Of a stretch of DNA of 33,730 bases, positions 6,918-15,564 are shown piece by piece (the stretch's first letter is position 1; every line of letters begins with the position of its first letter). Origin of the DNA: DATGMB01 sp035293845 (lineage in GTDB: Bacteria > Acidobacteriota > Terriglobia > Bryobacterales > Bryobacteraceae); contig DATGMB010000156.1 of the NCBI GenBank assembly GCA_035293845.1, positions 1-33,730 on the forward strand. The letters run 5' to 3'. The notes beneath the pieces are model-generated. The model made no database searches. It was not told the DNA's origin and saw only the letters and a list, made by a program, of their open reading frames with translations. Both the position numbers and the translations under genes were made by a program.

Positions 6918-8960
6918 ATGGTGGAGCAGCGTCTCAAATGGCTCGCGTGGATGGTCGCGGCATGGGGCGCGGCCATCTTTCTCAAACTGATTTCGCTGCA
7001 GGTGTTGCACCACCGCGAGTACGTCGAGCTGGCGCGCGCGCGGCAGGAACTCACCGTCGAAATTCCCGGCCCGCGCGGAACGATCTTCGATCGCAGCGGC
7101 CAGGTGCTCGCCATGAGCATCCCCGCCGAGAGCGTGTACGTTAACCCGAAAAAGGTTCCGGATCTCGGCCTGGCGTCCGAAATTCTCAGTGCCGAGTTGC
7201 ACCTGGACCGCGCCGCCCTGTACGGCGCGCTCAAATCGGCGGCCGACAATCACCGCGGCTTCCTGGTGGTGAAGCGCCGCATCACGTTCGACGAAGGCCA
7301 GCACCTCCGTAATCTGAACCTGGACTGGATTTCTCTGCAGCGGGAAAGCCTGCGGCGGTACCCCAACGGCGCGCTGGCCGCGCACGTACTCGGGGGCGTG
7401 GATTACGAGGGGAAGGGAAATGCCGGGATCGAGCGCGGCCTGGAAAACGACCTCCGGGGCCAGCCTGGCAAGCTTCGGGTGCTGACGGACGTGAAACGCC
7501 GCGGTATCGACTCCGAACTGGCGAGTGAAGCCAGGGCCGGCATGCCGGTCACCCTGACTCTGGACGCGCACCTGCAATTCGTGGCCGAGCGCGCCCTGGC
7601 GGAAGCCGTGCAGGCGAAGCACGCCGCGAGCGGCAGCCTGGTGGTGATGAACCCGTACACCGGGGATTTGCTGGCCCTGGCAAGCTACCCTACGTACGAT
7701 CCCAACAGGCCGCCGCAGCCGGGCGAGTCCGTCGCGAACCACCAGGACCATGCGCTGGCCGTGCCGTTCGAGCCGGGCTCGGTCTTCAAGGTGATTACGC
7801 TTTCGGCGGCGCTCGAAACGACGAATCTGCGTCCGGAGAGCATGATCGATTGTCACGGCGGCGTGTTCAAGATGCCCGGGCATACGTTCCACGATTCGCA
7901 CGCCGGCCTGGGGGTGATCCCGATGGCCATGGTGCTGGCCAAGAGCAGCAACATCGGCGCGATTCAGGTCGGGCTCAAGGTGGGGCAGGAGAAGATGTAC
8001 GACTACGTGCGCCGGTTCGGCTTCGGGCAGAAGACCGGAATTCCGCTGCCCGGCGAATCGCCGGGCCGGCTGCGCAAGCTGTCCCGGTGGGGGACGCTCT
8101 CGCTACCCTCGATCGCGATGGGCCAGGAAGTCAGCGTGACCACCGTGCAACTGGCGCAGGCCGCTTCCGTGGTGGCCAATGGCGGGCTGCTGGTGCGCCC
8201 GCGGCTGGTGCTGAAAAAAGGCGGTGACACCCAGCCGCAGGCCGCGCCCGTGCGCATCATCAAGCCGGAAACCGCCATCACCATGCGGCAAATGATGGAA
8301 GGCGTGGTGCTGCACGGCACCGGCGGCGCGGCCCGGCTGCAAGGGTACACGGTGGGCGGAAAGACCGGTTCGGCGCAGATCTACGATTTCGCGGCGCATC
8401 ATTATACGCACTCCTATAATGCGAGCTTCGTCGGCTTTGCGCCGCTGACCAATCCCGCGATCGTGGTGGTGGTGACGATCAACGGCACGCACGGGGTCGA
8501 GGGATTCGGGGGCGCCGCGTCGGCCCCCGTGTTCAAGATCGTCGCCCAGGAGGCGCTGCGGGTACTGGATGTTCCTAAGGATTTGCCGGACGATCTGCCG
8601 CCCGCCGCGGTGACGGCGGATACCAGCGACCTGGCCGATGCAGACGACTCCGCGCAAGGGAATATCCTGGAAGATGGGGATGAGGATGTGGTGACGGTGG
8701 CGGCGGTGAAACCAGCAGCAGCGACGGCGCCCGCGGCTCCGTCGGCGGCCGGGCCGGCCATCCGGAACGGACAAGCGGGCCCTCCCCAAAGGGTCGTGCC
8801 GAATTTTTCAGGAATGACGATGCGGGCGGTGCTGGCACAGGCGGAAGCGCAGGGACTGGCGGTGATCCCCAGCGGCAGCGGGATCGCGCGTATGCAATCG
8901 CCCGCCCCGGGAACCGTGCTGCAAGAAGGAGAGCGCATCCGCGTTCAGTTTTCGCGATGA
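6918..8960 (+). CDS. ftsI: Septal peptidoglycan transpeptidase FtsI (PBP3) with C-terminal PASTA domain
   Basis: FtsI is the class B penicillin-binding protein that crosslinks septal peptidoglycan with FtsW. In the 680-aa product one sees an N-terminal membrane anchor (about 9-28), the dimerisation region 'PRGTIFDRSGQVLA', and the transpeptidase motifs S288-V-F-K291, S343-S-N345 and K482-T-G484. After the catalytic domain come an acidic, Ala/Pro-rich linker (about 545-615) and one PASTA domain at the very end ('VPNFSGMTMRAVLAQAEAQGLAV'). ATG at 6918 is chosen because the membrane anchor begins there. A TTG at 6825 is in frame but lies in the repeat and adds 31 low-complexity residues. There is no SD. 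The stop overlaps murE in an ATGA, indicating translational coupling. Confidence 0.96.
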   Translation: MVEQRLKWLAWMVAAWGAAIFLKLISLQVLHHREYVELARARQELTVEIPGPRGTIFDRSGQVLAMSIPAESVYVNPKKVPDLGLASEILSAELHLDRAALYGALKSAADNHRGFLVVKRRITFDEGQHLRNLNLDWISLQRESLRRYPNGALAAHVLGGVDYEGKGNAGIERGLENDLRGQPGKLRVLTDVKRRGIDSELASEARAGMPVTLTLDAHLQFVAERALAEAVQAKHAASGSLVVMNPYTGDLLALASYPTYDPNRPPQPGESVANHQDHALAVPFEPGSVFKVITLSAALETTNLRPESMIDCHGGVFKMPGHTFHDSHAGLGVIPMAMVLAKSSNIGAIQVGLKVGQEKMYDYVRRFGFGQKTGIPLPGESPGRLRKLSRWGTLSLPSIAMGQEVSVTTVQLAQAASVVANGGLLVRPRLVLKKGGDTQPQAAPVRIIKPETAITMRQMMEGVVLHGTGGAARLQGYTVGGKTGSAQIYDFAAHHYTHSYNASFVGFAPLTNPAIVVVVTINGTHGVEGFGGAASAPVFKIVAQEALRVLDVPKDLPDDLPPAAVTADTSDLADADDSAQGNILEDGDEDVVTVAAVKPAAATAPAAPSAAGPAIRNGQAGPPQRVVPNFSGMTMRAVLAQAEAQGLAVIPSGSGIARMQSPAPGTVLQEGERIRVQFSR

Positions 8961-10447
8961 ACCTGGGCGAGATACTCTCGGGCGTCCGGCTGGCTCAGCC
9001 GCTTGCGGCGGATTTGGCGCGCCTGCCGGTCGCCGGTCTGGATTACGATTCGCGCCGGATCCAGCCGGGATGGCTGTTTTTCGCGTTCCCTGGCGCGCAC
9101 ACCGATGGCCGCCAGTTCGCGGCGGATGCCCTGGCGCGCGGCGCAGTCGCGGTGGCCAGCCAGTGCGCGGCCCCGGAAGGGCTTGCGGACCGGTGGGTGA
9201 CCGTCGAACACGGCCGGCAGGCGCTGGCCCTGGCGGCGCGGAATTTCTACGGCCGCCCGGATGAGCGGCTTGGACTGACGGGTATCACCGGCACGAATGG
9301 CAAAACGACGACCTCATACCTGCTCGATTCCATCCTGCGGGCGGCGGGACATACCACGGCGCTCATCGGTACCATCGAGTACCATCTCGCCGGGCGGGTG
9401 CTGCCCGCGGTCAACACGACGCCGGAATCGCTCGATCTGGTGCGCCTGTTCCGGGAACTGGAGGCCGCCGGCGGCAGTCATGTGACAATGGAAGTTTCCT
9501 CGCATGCTCTGGCGCTGGGACGCGTTTATGGTCTGCGCTTCCACACCGCCGTCTTCACGAACCTGACCCGCGACCATTTGGATTTTCACGGCACCATGGA
9601 AGAGTATTTCGCCGCCAAGAACCTTCTGTTCGCGGGCGCGGGAGGCCCTCCGCCCGTCTGCGCGGTGGTCAACCGCGACGATCCATGGTCGCGTCGCATC
9701 GCATTCCACCCCACGACGCAAGTCATCCGCTACGGCACCGGCGCGGACGCCGACCTGCGCGCGCGCCATATCTCCTCGAGTTTCCAGGGGCTGCGCTTCG
9801 ACGTGCAGCACGGCAAAACCCGCTTCGGCCTCGAATCTCCGCTGATCGGGCGCATCAACGTATACAACATTCTGGCGGCCACCGGAGCGGCGATCTCGTA
9901 CGGCATCCCCGTCGAGACGATCGCGCGGGGCATCGCCGCCCTGACGGCGGTGCCGGGCCGGTTCGAGCGCGTCGACGAGGGCCAGCCGTTCTCCGTAGTG
10001 GTGGACTACGCGCATACGGATGATGCGCTGCGGAACGTGATCGCTGTGGCGCGAGGGCTGAATCCCCGGCGCGTCATCACGCTGTTCGGCTGCGGCGGCG
10101 ACCGCGACCGCAGCAAGCGTCCGCTGATGGGGCAGGCGGCGGCCGAGGCCAGCGATTTCGTGGTCGTGACCAGCGACAATCCGCGTTCGGAAGACCCGCT
10201 CACGATCATCAACGATGCGCTGGTCGGGGTGCGGCGCGTGGACGTGGCCCACGTCGTCGAGCCGGACCGTAAGGCGGCGATTGCGCGCGCGATTAAAGAG
10301 GCGCGGGAAGGGGACATCGTGATCCTGGCCGGAAAAGGCCACGAAACCTACCAGGTGCTGAAGGACAAAACCATCCCGTTCGACGATCGCGCTGTGGCCA
10401 GGGAAGTGCTGCAAAGTTACGGGTATCACCAACACACCAAAGAATGA
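8957..10447 (+). CDS. murE: UDP-MurNAc-L-Ala-D-Glu:meso-diaminopimelate ligase MurE
   Basis: MurE is the cytoplasmic ATP-dependent ligase that adds the third stem amino acid. The 496-aa protein shows the Mur-ligase set: P-loop GTNGKTTT at 112-119, 'TTPESLDLVRLF', 'MEVSSHALALGRV', 'TNLTRDHLDFHGTMEEYF', 'VVDYAHTDDALRNV', 'LFGCGGDRDRSKRPLM', and DNPR at 407-410. The DNPR motif is the recognised mark of the meso-diaminopimelate-adding type rather than the lysine type, so the wall should be of DAP type. It starts inside the end of ftsI (ATGA) and ends inside the start of murF (ATGA), so ftsI-murE-murF form a tightly coupled block. Confidence 0.97.
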   Translation: MNLGEILSGVRLAQPLAADLARLPVAGLDYDSRRIQPGWLFFAFPGAHTDGRQFAADALARGAVAVASQCAAPEGLADRWVTVEHGRQALALAARNFYGRPDERLGLTGITGTNGKTTTSYLLDSILRAAGHTTALIGTIEYHLAGRVLPAVNTTPESLDLVRLFRELEAAGGSHVTMEVSSHALALGRVYGLRFHTAVFTNLTRDHLDFHGTMEEYFAAKNLLFAGAGGPPPVCAVVNRDDPWSRRIAFHPTTQVIRYGTGADADLRARHISSSFQGLRFDVQHGKTRFGLESPLIGRINVYNILAATGAAISYGIPVETIARGIAALTAVPGRFERVDEGQPFSVVVDYAHTDDALRNVIAVARGLNPRRVITLFGCGGDRDRSKRPLMGQAAAEASDFVVVTSDNPRSEDPLTIINDALVGVRRVDVAHVVEPDRKAAIARAIKEAREGDIVILAGKGHETYQVLKDKTIPFDDRAVAREVLQSYGYHQHTKE

Positions 10448-11784
10448 CCCTGGAATTACAAGCAGTTGCGCGCGCCATCGCGACACCCTCCCGGCCCCGG
10501 CCTGTCAAAGTTACGGGATGGAGCGTGGATAGCCGGACACTGTGTCCGGGCGACGTCTATTTCGCCCTGCGCGGGCCGAAGTTTGACGGGCATGAATTCG
10601 TGCCGCAGGCGTTGGAGCGCGGTGCGGCCGCCGTGGTCGTCGAACAGAGCCGCGGCAATCAAGGAGCGGAGCTCGTCGTGCCGGATACGCTCCGGGCCTT
10701 GCAGCAACTCGGATCCTGGGCGCGGCAGCAATGGGGCGGCACGGTGGTCGGAGTCACGGGAAGCGCGGGGAAGACGACCACCAAGGACGCCATCGCACAG
10801 CTTCTCGGCGTGGAGATGCCCACCGGCCGTACCGTCGGGAATCTGAACAATCACGTCGGCGTGCCGCTTTCCATCCTCCGGCTGCCGGATGACGCCAAAG
10901 CAGCGGTGCTCGAGATGGGGATGAACCACGCCGGCGAAATTTGCGAGCTGGCCGGGATCGCGCGGCCGGAGATCGGCGTGGTCACCAACGTGGGGTACGC
11001 CCATATCGAGTTTTTCGATTCGATCGAGGGCATCGCGGCGGCCAAGCGGGAGCTGATTGAAGCGCTGCCGCCGGATGGCGTCGCGGTGCTGAATGCGGAC
11101 GATCCGCGCGTCGCGCGCTTCCGCGAAGCGCACGGCGGCCGCTCGGTGACCTTCGGCTTTTCGGAAGCCGCGGATGTGCGCGCGGTGGCGGCCGAGTTCG
11201 GGCCCGCGGGCGCCCGCTTCCGGGCCTTGGGAGTCGAGTACGAGACGGCCCTCACCGGGCGGCATTCCGTGCTCAACCTGCTGGCGGCGCTGGCGGTGGC
11301 GCAGGTGTTCGGGATCGCGCCGGAGCGGCTGCGCGACGCCGTGCGGAGTTTCGCGACCGGCAAAATGCGCGGCGAAAAGCTGGAGCACAACGGCGTGACG
11401 GTCTGGAACGATTGCTATAACTCGAACCCAGAAGCCGCGCGGTCCATGCTGGATGTGCTGGGCGCGACTCCGGCGCGGCGGCGCATCGCGGTGCTGGGAG
11501 AGATGCTGGAACTCGGCCGTGCGGCGGAGGATCTGCACCGCGAATTGGGCCGGTACGCGGCCGGACGCGGTGTGGACCTGCTGGTCGGAGTGCGGGGCAG
11601 CGCGCGGTCGATGGTGGAAGCGGCGCGGGCGGCAGGACTGACGGACGGCGCGGCGGTATTTTTCGAAGACCCCGAGGAGGCCGGCGAATTCGCGCGCCGG
11701 TCGGCCGCGGCGGGCGACGCAATTTTATTCAAGGGCTCGCGGGGCGTTCATGTGGAAAAGGCGCTGGAAAAATTTTTGATGTAG
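10444..11784 (+). CDS. murF: UDP-MurNAc-tripeptide:D-Ala-D-Ala ligase MurF
   Basis: MurF adds the D-Ala-D-Ala dipeptide to complete the UDP-MurNAc-pentapeptide in the cytoplasm. In the 446-aa protein: N-terminal substrate domain with 'GWSVDSRTLCPGDVYFALRG', P-loop GSAGKTTT at 106-113, 'NLNNHVGVPLSILRL', 'EMGMNHAGEI', 'VTNVGYAHIEFFDSIEGIA', and 'WNDCYNSNPEAARSMLD' with 'VLGEMLELG' in the C-terminal domain. All are typical. Its ATG overlaps the murE stop by four bases. A 52-bp gap with a perfect palindrome follows before mraY. The D-Ala-D-Ala ligase gene (ddl) that makes its substrate is not in this cluster. Confidence 0.97.
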   Translation: MTLELQAVARAIATPSRPRPVKVTGWSVDSRTLCPGDVYFALRGPKFDGHEFVPQALERGAAAVVVEQSRGNQGAELVVPDTLRALQQLGSWARQQWGGTVVGVTGSAGKTTTKDAIAQLLGVEMPTGRTVGNLNNHVGVPLSILRLPDDAKAAVLEMGMNHAGEICELAGIARPEIGVVTNVGYAHIEFFDSIEGIAAAKRELIEALPPDGVAVLNADDPRVARFREAHGGRSVTFGFSEAADVRAVAAEFGPAGARFRALGVEYETALTGRHSVLNLLAALAVAQVFGIAPERLRDAVRSFATGKMRGEKLEHNGVTVWNDCYNSNPEAARSMLDVLGATPARRRIAVLGEMLELGRAAEDLHRELGRYAAGRGVDLLVGVRGSARSMVEAARAAGLTDGAAVFFEDPEEAGEFARRSAAAGDAILFKGSRGVHVEKALEKFLM

Positions 11785-11792
11785 ATGTAGGG

Positions 11793-11810
11793 GGCCGGAC
11801 CTGTCCGGCC
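11793..11810. repeat. Palindrome (8-bp arms) between murF and mraY
   Basis: GGCCGGAC at 11793-11800 and GTCCGGCC at 11803-11810 are perfectly complementary around CT. It lies eight bases after the murF stop and 26 bases before the mraY start. No T-run follows, so it is not a canonical terminator. Confidence 0.85.
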
Positions 11811-11836
11811 GGGGGCACTAGTTGTTGAGTTAGTCG

Positions 11837-12973
11837 ATGCTTTACTACTTACTTTACGAGCTGTTATACCGGAGGGTCAGCCCGTTCCGGGTATTCCGGT
11901 ATGTCACCTTCCGGACGGCCTTCGCCAGTCTGACCGCGCTGTTCCTGTGCATCGCGCTGGGGCCGTGGCTGATCGGCAAGCTGCGCGCGTTTCAGATCGG
12001 CCAATACATCCGCGAGGAGGGGCCGAAGTCCCACCAGAAGAAGGCCGGCACGCCGACCATGGGCGGCGTCCTCATCATTATTTCCATCGTCGTGCCGACG
12101 CTACTGTGGGCCGACCTGCGCTATCCCTACGTCTGGGTGGCCTTAGCCGCGCTGGTGGGATTCGGCTGGATCGGGTTCCTGGACGATTACGCCAAGATCA
12201 CCCGGCGGCGCAACCTGGGCCTTACCGGCCGGCGCAAACTGATCTACCAGTTCACCATGGGGTTCCTGTTCGCCGCCGTGCTGCTGGTGATGCGGTACTT
12301 CAATGAGTTCTCGACGCCGGTGAATATTCCGTTTTTCAAGCAGTTCCATCCTTCGCTGCTGTTCGATAACCTGATGCACAACCCGTGGACGTACGCGCTC
12401 GGCGCGCTGCCCTTCTGCGCCTTCGTGGCGCTGGTGGTCGTCTTCATGTCGAATGCGGTCAACTTGACGGATGGCCTGGACGGCCTGGCGATCGGGCTGA
12501 TGGTAGTGGCGGCGGGCGCGCTGACGGTCCTGGCCTATGCCGGCGGCCACGTGGAACTGGCCGACTATCTCCAACTGGCGCGCAATCCGCACACGAGCGA
12601 GCTGACGATCTTTTGCGGCTCGATGACCGGCGCCGCGCTCGGGTTTCTCTGGTACAACGCGCATCCCGCGGAGATTTTCATGGGCGACGTAGGTTCGCTC
12701 GGGCTCGGCGGAGCGATGGCGGTGGTGGCGGTCCTGATCAAGCAGGAGGTGCTGCTGGTTTTCATCGGCGGCGTCTTCATTCTGGAGGCGCTCTCCGTCA
12801 TCCTGCAGGTCGGCAGCTACAAGCTCCGCGGCGGCAAGCGCATCTTCAAAATGGCCCCGCTGCACCACCACTTCGAGGCGCTGGGCTGGACGGAATCGAA
12901 AATTATCGCGCGTTTCTGGATCGCGGGCCTGGTGCTCGCGCTCTTCGCGCTGACCACGTTGAAGCTGCGGTAG
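11837..12973 (+). CDS. mraY: Phospho-MurNAc-pentapeptide transferase MraY
   Basis: MraY makes lipid I by moving phospho-MurNAc-pentapeptide onto undecaprenyl phosphate at the inner face of the membrane. The 378-aa polytopic protein carries 'EGPKSHQKKAGTPTMGG' (about 61-77), the Mg-binding 'FLDDYAK' with D116 and D117, 'NLTDGLDGLA' with D212 and D215, and the late 'PLHHHFE' loop. About ten hydrophobic segments are present, as in the family. The start ATG at 11837 has no evident SD, yet the N-terminus 'MLYYLLYELLY' is family-like. It lies four bases before murD. Confidence 0.97.
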   Translation: MLYYLLYELLYRRVSPFRVFRYVTFRTAFASLTALFLCIALGPWLIGKLRAFQIGQYIREEGPKSHQKKAGTPTMGGVLIIISIVVPTLLWADLRYPYVWVALAALVGFGWIGFLDDYAKITRRRNLGLTGRRKLIYQFTMGFLFAAVLLVMRYFNEFSTPVNIPFFKQFHPSLLFDNLMHNPWTYALGALPFCAFVALVVVFMSNAVNLTDGLDGLAIGLMVVAAGALTVLAYAGGHVELADYLQLARNPHTSELTIFCGSMTGAALGFLWYNAHPAEIFMGDVGSLGLGGAMAVVAVLIKQEVLLVFIGGVFILEALSVILQVGSYKLRGGKRIFKMAPLHHHFEALGWTESKIIARFWIAGLVLALFALTTLKLR

Positions 12974-12977
12974 CGCC

Positions 12978-14318
12978 ATGGAATTCGCCAATCGCCACGC
13001 TCTGGTCGTGGGGCTCAAAAAATCCGGGATGGCCGCGGTGAAGCTCCTGGCGGAGCACGGGGCGGCGGTCCGCGCCACGGACCTGAAACCGCTCGAAGAG
13101 CTGCCCGAGGCCGGCGCGCTGCTCGAGCGGCTGCGCGTGCCATTCGCGCGGCAGGCGCCGGAGGTGTTCGAAGGCGCCGATCTCATCGTGCTCTCGCCGG
13201 ACGTTCCGGCCGATCTTCCACCGCTCGAAGCGGCCCGCGCGCGCGGCGCGGCGGTTATCGGCGAGGTGGAGCTGGCGGCGCCGTTCCTGAAAGGCCGCAC
13301 GATCGGAGTCACGGGGTCGAACGGCAAGACCACCACCACCAGCTTGATCGGCCACATCCTGCGTGAAGCGGGCGTCCCCTCGCAGGTGGGCGGCAATATC
13401 GGAACCGCGGTCTGCGATATGGTCGCCACGTCGCGCGAGGATGGGTGGAACGTGCTCGAGCTCTCCAGCTTCCAACTCGAAACGATTCGGGAATTCCGGG
13501 CGCACATCGGGGTGGCGCTGAACGTCACGCAGAACCACCTCGACCGCCATTACACCTTCGAACGCTACGCCGCCGCCAAGGGCCGGCTCTTTGAAAACCA
13601 GCGGCCTGAAGATTTCGCCGTGCTCAATGCGGACGATCCGGTGTGCCGCGAATATGCTGCCCACACACCCGCCACCGCGCAGTGGTTCAGCAGCCGGCGG
13701 AACGTGAAGCCGGGCGCCAGCCTGTGCGGCGGGGAGCTGATCCTGCTGCGCCGGCCGCTCATGCCGGCGGCGGACGTGCCCATCCGCGGGCGGCACAATA
13801 TCGAAAACGTCCTGGCCGCCGCGCTCGCAGCCTTTCGCGCGGGCGCCGGGCATGAGGCCATTGCCGCGGCCGTACGCACCTTCCGCGCCGTGGAGCACCG
13901 CCTGGAGTTCGTGCGCCGCCTCGCCGGCATCGATTTCTATAACGATTCGAAAGCGACCAGCGTGGACGCGACGCTCAAGGCGCTCGACGCGTTCGAGCGC
14001 GGCGTGTGGATCATCCTCGGCGGTAAGGACAAGGGGCTGGACTACACTCTGCTTCGCGAACCGCTGGCCGCCAAGGCGCGCGGCGTGCTGCTGATCGGCG
14101 CGGCAGCGCCCAAGATCGCCGCAGCGCTCGACGGCGCCGTGCCGCTGGTCGAGGCCGGAACGCTCGAGGCGGCCATCGACCATGGCTACCGGCACGGCTC
14201 GCCGGGCGACACGGTGCTGCTCGCGCCGGCGTGCGCGAGCTTCGACCAGTTCCGCAGTTACGAGCATCGCGGGGAAGTTTTCAAGGAGATCGTCAACCGC
14301 CTGGAGCCCAAGGAATAA
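12978..14318 (+). CDS. murD: UDP-MurNAc-L-alanine:D-glutamate ligase MurD
   Basis: MurD adds D-glutamate to UDP-MurNAc-L-Ala, using D-Glu made by MurI, whose gene lies at the far end of the cluster. In 446 aa: an N-terminal Rossmann-like domain 'ALVVGLKKSGMAAVKLL', P-loop GSNGKTTT at 113-120, 'GGNIGTAV', 'LELSSFQLETI', 'LNVTQNHLDRHYTFERYAAAK', and the C-terminal 'FYNDSKATSVDATLKAL' and 'LGGKDKGLDY'. All are diagnostic. ATG at 12978 is four bases after the mraY stop, and only one base separates its stop from the ftsW start, so it sits in the tightly packed middle of the operon. Confidence 0.97.
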   Translation: MEFANRHALVVGLKKSGMAAVKLLAEHGAAVRATDLKPLEELPEAGALLERLRVPFARQAPEVFEGADLIVLSPDVPADLPPLEAARARGAAVIGEVELAAPFLKGRTIGVTGSNGKTTTTSLIGHILREAGVPSQVGGNIGTAVCDMVATSREDGWNVLELSSFQLETIREFRAHIGVALNVTQNHLDRHYTFERYAAAKGRLFENQRPEDFAVLNADDPVCREYAAHTPATAQWFSSRRNVKPGASLCGGELILLRRPLMPAADVPIRGRHNIENVLAAALAAFRAGAGHEAIAAAVRTFRAVEHRLEFVRRLAGIDFYNDSKATSVDATLKALDAFERGVWIILGGKDKGLDYTLLREPLAAKARGVLLIGAAAPKIAAALDGAVPLVEAGTLEAAIDHGYRHGSPGDTVLLAPACASFDQFRSYEHRGEVFKEIVNRLEPKE

Positions 14319-14319
14319 C

Positions 14320-15471
14320 ATGTCGCAACGCCTGAAAACCGATTGGATCCTGTTCGCCACCGTCCTGTTGCTGGCGTGTTTCGGCGTGGTCATGCTGTAT
14401 AGCGCGTCGTCGATTATGGCGGCGGTCAACCCGCGGTTCCATTGGAGCTGGTACTTTGTGGTCCGGCAGGTGGCGTTCGCCGTCCCCGCCGTGGCGATCA
14501 TGATGGCGCTCAAGGCCACGGATTACCGCAAGTACAACAATTCAGCGGTCGCGTTCGGCATGATCGGGATCGCGCTGGTGCTGCTGGCCGCGGTGTATTT
14601 CGTGGATACCGCGCATCACCGCTGGCTGCGCTTTTTCGGGCCATTCGAGGTGCAGCCATCGGAGTTGGCCAAGCCGGCGCTGGTGATCTTCCTGGCTTTC
14701 TTCGTAGCCTGGCGCGGCCGGGCCATCAACAACCCGCGCCATACACTGTTTCCCGCGGCGCTCGCGGTGGGCCTGGTGATTTTCGCGGTCGTGGTGGCGG
14801 ACCTCGGGACCGCGGTGGTGCTCGGGCTGACGGCCGCGACGGTGTTCTTTGTCGCGGGATTGCAGCCGCGGTATTGCGCGATCGTAGCGTTCATGGCGCT
14901 GCTCGGGGTGGCGGTCTTCGTCTACCGCGACCCGTACCGGCTCGGCCGCGTAGTCCGGTTTTTCGACCCGCAGTACAGGATTTTGACGAAGATCGATCGC
15001 CACGGGACCATCCGTGCGCGCATGGAGCAATCGCTGACCACGCGCGATACCAATTATCAGTTGCAGCAGTCGAAGATCGCCATCGGCGAGGGCGGCCCGG
15101 TCGGCCTGGGCCTGATGAACGGCAAGCAGAAGCTTCTTTATCTGCCCGAGGCGCACACCGATTTCATCTATGCCGTGGTGGGGGAGGAACTGGGGCTGGC
15201 CGGATCGGCGGGCGTGCTGCTGTGCTTCGGCGTGATCTTCTGGCGCGGCCTCCGCGCCGCGTGGCGCATGGGCGACGATTTCGGCCGCTACCTGGCGCTT
15301 GGCGCGACCGTGGTGGTGGTTTCCCAGGCCTTCATTAATATGTTCTCGGTGCTCGGCATGATGCCGACCAAAGGCATCGCCCTGCCGCTGATCAGCTACG
15401 GCGGAAGCTCGCTCGTCACCACGCTCGCGCTGCTCGGGATTCTGATGAATGTGGCGGAGCACGTGGGGTAG
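14320..15471 (+). CDS. ftsW: Septal peptidoglycan glycosyltransferase FtsW (SEDS family)
   Basis: FtsW polymerises lipid II at the septum with FtsI. The 383-aa product has about ten membrane segments and SEDS motifs: 'LYSASS', 'FEVQPSELAKPALVIF', 'DLGTAVVLG', 'YLPEAHTDFIYAVVGEELGL', and 'LPLISYGGSSL' near the end. Between 'RFFDPQY' and 'NYQLQQSKIAIGEGG' there is a basic stretch of about 25 residues (about 218-242) that I do not recall from the standard family. ATG at 14320 is chosen over upstream in-frame starts inside murD because AAGGA at 14310-14314 is well spaced and 'MSQRLKTDWILFATVLLL' is a normal N-terminus. Confidence 0.96.
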   Translation: MSQRLKTDWILFATVLLLACFGVVMLYSASSIMAAVNPRFHWSWYFVVRQVAFAVPAVAIMMALKATDYRKYNNSAVAFGMIGIALVLLAAVYFVDTAHHRWLRFFGPFEVQPSELAKPALVIFLAFFVAWRGRAINNPRHTLFPAALAVGLVIFAVVVADLGTAVVLGLTAATVFFVAGLQPRYCAIVAFMALLGVAVFVYRDPYRLGRVVRFFDPQYRILTKIDRHGTIRARMEQSLTTRDTNYQLQQSKIAIGEGGPVGLGLMNGKQKLLYLPEAHTDFIYAVVGEELGLAGSAGVLLCFGVIFWRGLRAAWRMGDDFGRYLALGATVVVVSQAFINMFSVLGMMPTKGIALPLISYGGSSLVTTLALLGILMNVAEHVG

Positions 15472-15480
15472 GGCTTAGGG

Positions 15481-15556
15481 GCCGCCGATGAACGCAGATC
15501 GACGCCGGCTGAAACCCCGGCATTCTGATCGGCGTTCATCGGTGTTCATCGGCGGC
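15481..15556. repeat. Inverted repeat filling the ftsW-murG gap
   Basis: GCCGCCGATGAAC at 15481-15493 is perfectly complementary to GTTCATCGGCGGC at 15544-15556. Inside, GATGAACGC and GGCGTTCATC add a second register. The unit resembles the 'GATGAACGCAGAT' dispersed repeats that I recall from the intergenic regions of several phyla. It ends eight bases before the murG start. Confidence 0.85.
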
Positions 15557-15564
15557 TGATTCCA

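Noticed and set aside
12903..14519. 538-codon open frame antisense to murD and the start of ftsW
   Set aside because: Low-complexity Arg/Ala/Asp composition without motifs, fully covered by well-identified plus-strand genes.
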